Below, piece after piece: positions 6,603-11,538 of a stretch of 11,538 nt of DNA. Numbering within the stretch: the first letter of the stretch is position 1; every line of letters starts with the position of its first letter. The DNA is from Rickettsia endosymbiont of Diachasma alloeum (GTDB taxonomy: Bacteria > Pseudomonadota > Alphaproteobacteria > Rickettsiales > Rickettsiaceae). The stretch covers positions 1 to 11,538 of the forward strand of contig DYDT01000015.1 of assembly GCA_020404485.1 (NCBI GenBank), given 5' to 3'. Position numbers and translations under genes: made by a program. The notes under the pieces are model-generated. The model was not told the origin of the DNA. It saw nothing but the letters and a program-made list of their open reading frames with translations, and searched no databases.

Positions 6603-7076
6603 TTATACTTTATCCATTAAATTCTTAGCTATGTCAGTTTCTGAGAGATTATTATTTTTGGTTGAGTGAAAATATTCTGAAACGAGTTTAACAACTTCAT
6701 CAGAAAATTCATCTTGTAATTCTTTACTTGCTAATAATTTTTGACTTTCAATTAATTTAATAGTTTCAATTTTCTTATGCTCTAAAAATTCTTCAATTTC
6801 TTTAGTTTTTTCTTGAACTATTTTTTCTGTGATTTCGTTATTTTCTTTTGTCATTTGAAGTTGCAAAGCTTCTAAATTTTTTATTTGCTCTTCAGTTTGT
6901 TCAAATAATAATTTTGCATCATCTTTTAGTTTTTCAGCTTTGAGAACTCTCTCTTGTACTTCTAAAACTTTCGTATCTAAAGATTTTAAAATTGCTTTTT
7001 TTGCTGGTCTATAAATTAAGTACACAAAAATTATAAAACTAATAGCAAGCCAAAAGCTTTCGTCTAGAAAATGCAT
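6603..7076 (-). CDS. atpF: F0F1 ATP synthase subunit b
   Basis: Peripheral-stalk subunit that anchors F1 to the membrane part of ATP synthase. The 157 residues show the classic layout: one N-terminal membrane helix (about 7-24, [15 protein letters not shown]) followed by YRPAKKAIL and a long, highly charged coiled coil rich in Glu and Lys (about 30-140). ATG at 7076 follows the b' stop codon by 2 nt, so the two are probably translationally coupled. It is the last gene of the operon. The F1 genes (delta, alpha, gamma, beta, epsilon) do not follow, as is normal in alphaproteobacteria, where F0 and F1 operons are separate. Confidence 0.93.
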   Translation of the reverse strand: MHFLDESFWLAISFIIFVYLIYRPAKKAILKSLDTKVLEVQERVLKAEKLKDDAKLLFEQTEEQIKNLEALQLQMTKENNEITEKIVQEKTKEIEEFLEHKKIETIKLIESQKLLASKELQDEFSDEVVKLVSEYFHSTKNNNLSETDIAKNLMDKV

Positions 7077-7078
7077 TA

Positions 7079-7552
7079 TTATTGTATTTTTATATTTTTT
7101 AGTAAGTTTATATCTGCTTTATTGCCAGTGATTTTTTCGATAATACTAGCAGCAAGAGTTATAGTTGCATCTACGTTACTAGTTCTAAACTTCTCTGCAA
7201 CTAGTTTTATATCTTTAATATTTTGATTTATTAGCTTTCGTAGGTTTTGTTCTAAATTACTTTTTTTAATCAAAAATTCTGCTTCTAAAAAATCTATTTT
7301 TTCTTTTTTTAACCTATCTATTTCAGTACTTATTCTTGTTATTTCTTCATTATAATATTTATTTAGCTTTTCGATTTCTAAAGCTAATTCATCGGCTTTT
7401 GCAATATTATCTTGAATATTGGATTGTCTATTATTTAAAACTCTTTCAATTTTAGGAACTATAAATTTGTAGACAAAGATATATAATAAGCTAAAAGTAA
7501 CTATTAGCCAAAAAATTTGTGAATAATATGTATTAATATCAAATTGAGGCAT
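7079..7552 (-). CDS. atpX: F0F1 ATP synthase subunit b'
   Basis: The second, divergent b-type stalk subunit, typical of alphaproteobacteria, cyanobacteria and chloroplasts, which forms a b/b' heterodimer. [16 protein letters not shown] leads into one membrane helix (about 12-32) and then [14 protein letters not shown] and a long charged coiled coil. I chose ATG at 7552 (157 residues) because b' proteins usually begin MPQFD. An in-frame TTG at 7567 would add five residues (MLLNN) and lies only 3 nt after the atpE stop, which could favour coupling. Neither start has a good ribosome binding site. The gene is also called atpG in some annotations. Confidence 0.9.
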   Translation of the reverse strand: MPQFDINTYYSQIFWLIVTFSLLYIFVYKFIVPKIERVLNNRQSNIQDNIAKADELALEIEKLNKYYNEEITRISTEIDRLKKEKIDFLEAEFLIKKSNLEQNLRKLINQNIKDIKLVAEKFRTSNVDATITLAASIIEKITGNKADINLLKNIKIQ

Positions 7553-7570
7553 ATTATTTAAAAGCAAATT

Positions 7571-7795
7571 TTAGGAAAAAATAAGTAGCATTGCAATTAC
7601 AAAAGAAAAAAGCCCCATTGCTTCAGCAAGACCTGCACCAATAAGTGCCATTCTCTGAAGCTGTTCGGTAGCTGAAGGATTTCTAGCTATTGCACTAAGT
7701 AGTGAACTAAATATATTACTGACGCCTAAAGCTGCACCAAGCATTCCGATAGCCATACAACCGACACCAATGAATTTTAAAGAAGCCATATCCAT
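7571..7795 (-). CDS. atpE: F0F1 ATP synthase subunit c
   Basis: Forms the rotating membrane ring that carries protons. From ATG at 7795 it has 74 residues in a two-helix hairpin: helix 1 (about 8-32) with [15 protein letters not shown], the polar loop ARNPSA (37-42) that contacts gamma/epsilon, and helix 2 (about 50-73). The proton-carrying carboxylate is E58 in [10 protein letters not shown] see no obvious sodium-binding signature. An upstream TTG (7807) would give 78 residues, but the 74-residue start fits the family and has GAG seven bases ahead. Bases 7661-7683 of this gene are duplicated at the window start as a library artefact. Confidence 0.95.
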   Translation of the reverse strand: MDMASLKFIGVGCMAIGMLGAALGVSNIFSSLLSAIARNPSATEQLQRMALIGAGLAEAMGLFSFVIAMLLIFS

Positions 7796-7827
7796 AAAAA
7801 AACTCAACTTTAATTAATTAAAAAATT

Positions 7828-8556
7828 CTAGTGTAAATTAACTGCATCATTAAGATATACACAAGATAAAATAGTAAAAATATAAGCCTGAAGAATTGCA
7901 ACAAAAATTTCAAACCCAATTAATATAACCATAAGAGGTATTGGTAGAAATTTCAAGTAAATCATCAATGTTACAACAAAGCTAGCAATTACTTTTAATA
8001 AAATATGACCTGCCATCATATTTGCCGCAAGCCTTAAGGATAAACTAGCCGGTCTTGCTAGATATGTAAATAATTCAATTATGATCATTAGTGGAGCGAG
8101 CCATAAAGGCGTACCATGAGGCAAGAAAAGAGAAAGAAAATGCATGCCGTGCTTTACAAAGCCAACTATAGTCACCATTAAAAATACTAGAATTGCTAAA
8201 GCAAAAGTAATAATGATATGACTGGTAACAGTAAACCCATAAGGTATCATGCCAAATAAATTACAAAATAAAATAAAAACAAATAGCGTAAAAATTATAG
8301 GAACAAATTTGCGTCCTTTGCTGCCTACTTTCTGATTTAGCATATCAGTTACAAGATTATAGATTATTTCACCACTTATTTGTAATCTTGATGGAATTAA
8401 CTTAGGGTTTGAAAAAGCTAAGTAAAAATAAGTTGAAGCTAAAACACTAGCAAGTAGCATATAGGTAGCTGAATTAGTAAAGCTGATATCGAAATCCATA
8501 ACTCTGATTTCTATTAGTTTTTTTATATCAAATTGTACTAAAGGATTATGAAGCAT
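7828..8556 (-). CDS. atpB: F0F1 ATP synthase subunit a
   Basis: Stator channel subunit that passes protons to and from the c-ring. The 242 residues include several membrane helices (about 30-50, 86-106, 112-135, 150-168, 176-200 and 206-235). The essential arginine is R175 in [14 protein letters not shown], the most conserved motif of the family; [12 protein letters not shown] just before it and [15 protein letters not shown] near the C-terminus are also typical. ATG at 8556 lies 4 nt after the stop of the AtpI/AtpZ-like gene. A 32-bp gap separates its stop from the atpE start. Confidence 0.96.
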   Translation of the reverse strand: MLHNPLVQFDIKKLIEIRVMDFDISFTNSATYMLLASVLASTYFYLAFSNPKLIPSRLQISGEIIYNLVTDMLNQKVGSKGRKFVPIIFTLFVFILFCNLFGMIPYGFTVTSHIIITFALAILVFLMVTIVGFVKHGMHFLSLFLPHGTPLWLAPLMIIIELFTYLARPASLSLRLAANMMAGHILLKVIASFVVTLMIYLKFLPIPLMVILIGFEIFVAILQAYIFTILSCVYLNDAVNLH

Positions 8557-8560
8557 TTTG

Positions 8561-8824
8561 TTATTTCTTACTGATTAGTCTTTGCCTGACTATATTAAAT
8601 CCTGCTATAATTCCGATTATAGTAAATATAATAATAAATAAAGGTTTAGAATGGAAGAATTTATCAGTTAATAAACCAATAACAAACCCTATCATTGTTC
8701 CGGAAACTAAGTCTATAGCTATAGTAAACGGACTTATTTCCTGTTGCAAGTTAGAATTAGAGGTTTTATCAGTTTTTAACTCATTAATTCTTGTTTTAAT
8801 ATCTTTTAATTTATCATTATCCAC
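8561..8824 (-). CDS. atpI: AtpI/AtpZ-like ATP synthase accessory membrane protein
   Basis: Small 87-residue protein with a charged N-terminal tail (about 1-30) and two membrane helices (33-53 and 61-79) joined by TDKFFHSKP. The G-rich first helix ([17 protein letters not shown]) and its place immediately before atpB fit the AtpI/AtpZ family, which assists c-ring assembly or ion transport in other bacteria. The start is GTG at 8824, sharing its first G with the TAG stop of the upstream lipoprotein gene (TAGTG), so translation is probably coupled. The symbol is assigned by family and position; function in this organism is untested. Confidence 0.8.
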   Translation of the reverse strand: MDNDKLKDIKTRINELKTDKTSNSNLQQEISPFTIAIDLVSGTMIGFVIGLLTDKFFHSKPLFIIIFTIIGIIAGFNIVRQRLISKK

Positions 8825-9618
8825 TATAAATCTATTTTATTTTTTGATTCTTCTATGGCTTTATCTATTGCTGCTGAAATACTATTTATACTATAATTGT
8901 CAGTTTGTACTCCGTTAACAAAGAAAGAAGGAGTGCCTATAAATTTTGGTGCTTTTGTTATAAAATTAGTATTAGCAATTAAGGTTTCAGTAATTCTATC
9001 ATCGCTCAAACATTTTTTGTACTCTTCTGGAGTAACGCCACCAAGCTGACCTATATCAGTTAATAACTCTCTATATTTATTGCTAACTGACCATTTATCT
9101 TGTTGCTTTAACATAATATCATGAAACAGCATAAAGCTATTTAAGTCACCTTTGCAACGTGCTAAAATAGAAGCATCTAAATCTTGTTTAGTAGCAATAA
9201 ATTCTCTAGTAACATATGCTATTTTATTAGTATCTATATATTTTTGTTTGAGTTCAGGAAAAATTGTAGAGTGATAATAAGCACAATGCGGGCAAGTAGG
9301 AGAGAAATATTCCACTACAACTATTTTAGAGTCTTTATTCCCAAGAACCATGTCATTTTCATCAATTTTAAAAGTAACCTTAAAAGTTTTTACTTCAGGC
9401 TTTTGCTCTATTTGTTCTTGCACAGCCGGAGTTATTGCAGCTGGAGTTATTGCAGCTGGAGTTGTTATTTCGGTGGTTTGACTATTGTTTTCATCTGAAG
9501 TTGAAGCTTGAGCCGGAGTTGTAGATTCAGATGATTTTTGCTCTACTACTTTCTCTTTCTCTTCTGAGCAACCACTCAAAAGCAATAGAAATATTAACGT
9601 AATAAAACTATTTCGCAT
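8824..9618 (-). CDS. DsbA-family thioredoxin-fold lipoprotein
   Basis: The 264-residue predicted lipoprotein has a signal peptide ending in LLSGC, with lipidated C17. A Ser/Thr/Glu/Pro/Ala-rich linker (about 18-75) with ITPA repeats follows. The thioredoxin-like domain (about 78-258) contains the redox motif CPHC (109-112) in EYFSPTCPHCAYYH and the cis-Pro loop GTPSFFVNG (P230). The combination is typical of DsbA/DSBA-like (Thioredoxin_4) oxidoreductases that act on exported proteins at the membrane. Extra cysteines are C155 and C203. ATG at 9618 has AAGAG seven bases upstream. Its stop overlaps the start of the AtpI/AtpZ-like gene by one base, making it the first gene of the F0 operon. Whether it oxidises or isomerises disulfides is not decidable here. 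Confidence 0.88.
   Translation of the reverse strand: MRNSFITLIFLLLLSGCSEEKEKVVEQKSSESTTPAQASTSDENNSQTTEITTPAAITPAAITPAVQEQIEQKPEVKTFKVTFKIDENDMVLGNKDSKIVVVEYFSPTCPHCAYYHSTIFPELKQKYIDTNKIAYVTREFIATKQDLDASILARCKGDLNSFMLFHDIMLKQQDKWSVSNKYRELLTDIGQLGGVTPEEYKKCLSDDRITETLIANTNFITKAPKFIGTPSFFVNGVQTDNYSINSISAAIDKAIEESKNKIDL
9428..9472. repeat. 15-bp tandem repeat inside the lipoprotein linker
   Basis: The 15-bp unit ggagttattgcagct occurs exactly twice (9428-9442 and 9443-9457), and a third, degenerate copy follows (about 9458-9472). On the coding strand it encodes repeats of ITPAA in the low-complexity linker. Repeat number could change by slippage without breaking the frame. Confidence 0.75.
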
Positions 9619-9815
9619 AATTTAACTCTTTATAATATTGATTTAACAATACAATAAGGTTTTATTTACTTTATTTCAATAGTAAATAAATTTGCTATAT
9701 AAAATTATCTACTTTATCATTTGTGCAAAATGTGCTATGCTAGTCAGGATAATAGTCTAACATTGTATTCTTATTGTATTCTTAAGCACTAAGAATTACC
9801 ACGGAGGAATTAATA

Positions 9816-10352
9816 ATGGCAAATATAGCACAATCCGAAGATAAAACAGAACAACAAAAATCTGAGTTTAAAATAGGACAAAGAATTGTTTATCCTGCAC
9901 ACGGAGTAGGTGAAATTACAAATATAGAGAACTATACTATCGCAGGTACTGAGATAAAGGTATATGTAATCTCTTTTCCTCAAGATAAAATGACTCTAAA
10001 AGTACCAATTAGTAGAGCTATAGTTGTAGGGCTTAGAGCAGTTGCGAGCAAAAAAGATCTAGATGTAATATATTCCACACTTCAAGGTAAACCGAAACAG
10101 GGTAATAGAATGTGGAGCAGAAGAGCTCAAGAATATGAAGGAAAGATTAACTCAGGTAATATTGTAGCAGTTGCTGAGGTATTACGTGACTTACACAAAA
10201 ATGTTGATAATGATCGCTCTTACAGTGAGAGAACTCTTTATGAAGCAGCTCTAAATAGACTCGCAGGTGAACTTGCTATCCTTGAAAACATAGATTCAGC
10301 TGAAGCTATTAATAAGTTAGTAGAAGTATTACGCGAAAAGCTCGTAGCATAG
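9816..10352 (+). CDS. carD: CarD-family RNA polymerase-binding regulator
   Basis: CarD proteins bind the RNA polymerase beta subunit and stabilise the open promoter complex. The 178 residues show the RNAP-interaction domain (about 17-75) with FKIGQRIVYPAHGVGEI, and a helical DNA-binding domain (about 80-178). W100 in RMWSRRAQEY is the conserved Trp expected to wedge into the upstream edge of the transcription bubble. The first 15 residues are polar and probably disordered. GGAGG (9803-9807) lies eight bases before ATG, the strongest ribosome binding site in the window, which fits an abundant protein. A weak extended -10 (TGC-TATGCT, 9733-9741) lies upstream. A large hairpin repeat follows the stop codon. 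Confidence 0.93.
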   Translation: MANIAQSEDKTEQQKSEFKIGQRIVYPAHGVGEITNIENYTIAGTEIKVYVISFPQDKMTLKVPISRAIVVGLRAVASKKDLDVIYSTLQGKPKQGNRMWSRRAQEYEGKINSGNIVAVAEVLRDLHKNVDNDRSYSERTLYEAALNRLAGELAILENIDSAEAINKLVEVLREKLVA

Positions 10353-10698
10353 TATACTCGTTTTATTTGGAAAATTGGCTATGTCGTCTTTGTAATCCTC
10401 AGATGCTCACGTACTTTTGTACGCTCTGCTCCTCGGCTTACAGACTCCATTCTTTTCCAAATAAAACTTTGTCTAAAATGTTTATTTCCTAGAGATAATT
10501 TGATATTTCAAGATTTGGTATGTCAAATTTCAGTATACTGTAACCGCTTTGTTTGGCTTCTGGGTCTTAAAGTATCTGTGATATGCTCGGATAGAGATTG
10601 AAAAATTGGTAATGTCATTTTTATAATCCATTTTCATACTTATGGTTTGGAAACAGGATCTAGCATAAAGTCAGATAAATCGAGCTTATAGTCTCAAA
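10353..10698. other. 346-bp intergenic region after carD
   Basis: The first third is the hairpin repeat at 10360-10467. The remainder (10468-10698) has no ORF of note. A stretch near 10599-10630 (tgaaaaattggtaatgtc, then ttataatcc) resembles the left arm of that repeat (gaaaattggctatgtc, then ttgtaatcc), so it may be a decayed second copy. No clear promoter for tsaE could be fixed. Confidence 0.5.
10360..10467. repeat. 108-bp hairpin repeat downstream of carD
   Basis: Perfect 15-bp terminal arms GTTTTATTTGGAAAA (10360-10374) and TTTTCCAAATAAAAC (10453-10467) enclose a GC-richer core. Within the core, gtaatcctcagatgctcacg and gtacgctctgctcctcggct form a weaker inner pair around acttttgt. It begins 8 bp after the carD stop, so it could end carD transcription. 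The composition unlike the surroundings suggests an inserted repeat of another family than the cattgcgag palindromes. Confidence 0.75.
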
Positions 10699-11127
10699 AT
10701 GTTAAATAATCAAACCATATTAAATAGTGAAGAAGAAACAAAAAATTTTGCTAGAGTTTTTGCTTCAACTTTAAAACCTAATAATATTGTGTTATTAAAT
10801 GGTGATCTTGGAGTAGGAAAAACATTTTTTTGTCGTGAAATTATTAAACATTTCTGTGGTGACAACACCTCAATTATAAGCCCAACCTTTAACTTATTAC
10901 AAACATATAAAGCACCTTATTTTACTATCTATCATTATGATCTTTATCGTCTAAAATCGCCTGAAGCAATTTATGAATTAGGACTTGAAGAGGCATTAGG
11001 TGGTAATTTAACCTTAATAGAATGGTCTGAAATTATTAAACACCTCCTACCTATGCCTTTAATGGAGGTAAATCTAGAATTATTAGATGATGATAAACGT
11101 TTATGTAAGGTAACTAGCGTGTATTAG
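10699..11127 (+). CDS. tsaE: tRNA threonylcarbamoyladenosine biosynthesis ATPase TsaE
   Basis: ATPase partner of TsaB and TsaD in making t6A37 on ANN-decoding tRNAs. The 142 residues have the Walker A loop GDLGVGKTFF (35-44, K41/T42), then SPTFNLLQTY (61-70), HYDLYRL (79-85) and IEWSE (107-111), all TsaE (YjeE) hallmarks. The length is normal for the family. ATG at 10699 has no strong ribosome binding site. Its last 14 bases overlap the end of the convergent small gene on the other strand. Older literature calls the gene yjeE. Confidence 0.93.
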   Translation: MLNNQTILNSEEETKNFARVFASTLKPNNIVLLNGDLGVGKTFFCREIIKHFCGDNTSIISPTFNLLQTYKAPYFTIYHYDLYRLKSPEAIYELGLEEALGGNLTLIEWSEIIKHLLPMPLMEVNLELLDDDKRLCKVTSVY

Positions 11128-11433
11128 ATTTGTTACTTTCTTGTTTTTTGAAATTTGGTCCTATATTAGGACTAGACTGTTTTGTTGTAAAATGAGAATC
11201 TAATGTTTTTTTAATATCGTCGAGAGTTTTTTTAGAAGCTTCTGCTTCAATATATCTTTTATAAGCTTTTTCATGAGATCTTTTAGCTTCTTCCATCTCT
11301 TGTTGACGATGAGCTGCTTTAATATCTCTTTGAGCTATATTTTCTTTTAAAAGGTTTTTATATATGTCATTTACTTTTAAATTTTTTATTTCTGCATTAT
11401 CGCTTTTGGCATAATGTTTGATTGATTATCCAT
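11114..11433 (-). pseudogene. small charged hypothetical protein, apparent frameshift
   Basis: The open frame ending at 11114 runs upstream without a stop to 11425 but has only one usual start, ATG at 11296 (60 residues). ATG at 11433 opens MDNQSN in the neighbouring frame and soon stops. One extra T in the TTT run at 11417-11419 (AAA on the coding strand) would join them as MDNQSKHYAKSDNAEIKN... and give about 106 residues. The product is rich in Lys, Glu, Gln and Ala (EMEEAKRSHEKAYKRY, about 60-75), so probably a short coiled coil, and it has a polar Ser/Asn tail. GGAGG lies 13 bases before ATG 11433. I recognise no family. The break may be a sequencing error, given the 454 linker at the contig start, rather than true decay. 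Confidence 0.55.
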
Positions 11434-11440
11434 CTGATGG

Positions 11441-11480
11441 TTCAAACCTCCACCTTCAGGTGGAGAAACTTTAGTTTGAA
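11441..11480. repeat. nested hairpin, possibly the end of a mobile element
   Basis: A compact 8-bp stem CTCCACCT (11448-11455) / AGGTGGAG (11458-11465) with a 2-nt loop is flanked by TTCAAA (11441-11446) and TTTGAA (11475-11480). The GC-rich hairpin in AT-rich DNA is reminiscent of subterminal palindromes of IS200/IS605 elements, but no transposase is visible in the window, so the link is speculative. Confidence 0.5.
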
Positions 11481-11481
11481 A

Positions 11482-11538
11482 TAGTCATAGTCGCTCTGTA
11501 TAAAATAAGTAAAGAGGACTTATTTTATAGGATGACTA
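11482..11538. repeat. large inverted repeat at the window end
   Basis: TATAAAATAAGT (11499-11510) and ACTTATTTTATA (11518-11529) form a perfect 12-bp stem with a 7-nt loop. Outside it, TAGTCAT (11482-11488) pairs with ATGACTA (11532-11538), the very last bases of the window. The contig stopping exactly at this arm suggests a repeat that the assembly could not cross. Confidence 0.65.

Noticed and set aside
7571..7807. 78-residue subunit c starting at TTG
   Set aside because: The 74-residue form from ATG 7795 fits the family, so the TTG extension is probably not used.
9184..9498. 104-residue ORF on the plus strand
   Set aside because: It is antisense to the DsbA-like lipoprotein; its Phe/Ser/Tyr-rich composition is the shadow of a Lys/Glu-rich coding region.
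1..11538. tRNA or rRNA genes
   Set aside because: I saw no cloverleaf with TTC-type loop or rRNA-like stretch on either strand by eye; a tRNAscan-SE run would be decisive.

Overview
The window is AT-rich and its gene products look rickettsial. It carries an alphaproteobacterial CtrA regulator, a split F-ATPase operon with a b' subunit and no F1 genes, Rickettsia-like Dcd, SecB and CarD proteins, a porin-like outer-membrane protein, and several intergenic palindromic repeats of the 'cattgcgag...ctcgcaatg' type. I place it in Rickettsia or a very close relative. The species cannot be decided from what I can see.

The first 65 bases are not natural chromosome. Bases 24-65 are a loxP core (28-61) with flanks that match, as I recall it, the linker used in Roche/454 Titanium paired-end libraries. 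Bases 1-23 are an exact copy of an atpE segment found again at 7661-7683. The order and orientation (atpE end, linker, then the sequence that starts at 66) are what circularising one genomic fragment of about 7.6 kb would give. The contig therefore seems to begin with an untrimmed mate-pair read.

Layout, left to right. (66-225) A nested palindromic repeat, cut on its left by the artefact. (226-1101, minus) A nucleotidyltransferase-HEPN fusion. (1159-1247) A palindromic repeat. (1326-1658, plus) An ErpA-type Fe-S carrier with a good promoter. (1694-1786) A repeat between convergent genes. (1792-3102, minus) A porin-like protein. (3397-5499, plus) dcd, secB and ctrA, each apparently with its own promoter. 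(5545-5641) A repeat. (5676-6497, plus) queF, which lacks a usually conserved His. (6603-9618, minus) A tight operon: a DsbA-like lipoprotein, an AtpI/AtpZ-like protein, then ATP synthase a, c, b' and b. (9816-10352, plus) carD, followed by a 108-bp hairpin repeat. (10699-11127, plus) tsaE. (11114-11433, minus) A small charged ORF that one homopolymer base would restore. (11441-11538) Nested hairpins running to the window end.

Most of the genes are housekeeping: Fe-S delivery, dUTP supply, protein export, queuosine and t6A tRNA modification, the proton channel of ATP synthase, and two global regulators (CtrA and CarD). The accessory signal lies in the repeats, the NT-HEPN protein and the contig ends. 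I see no credible new defence or mobile system that is complete inside the window. The strongest unexpected observation is the sequencing-linker chimera.
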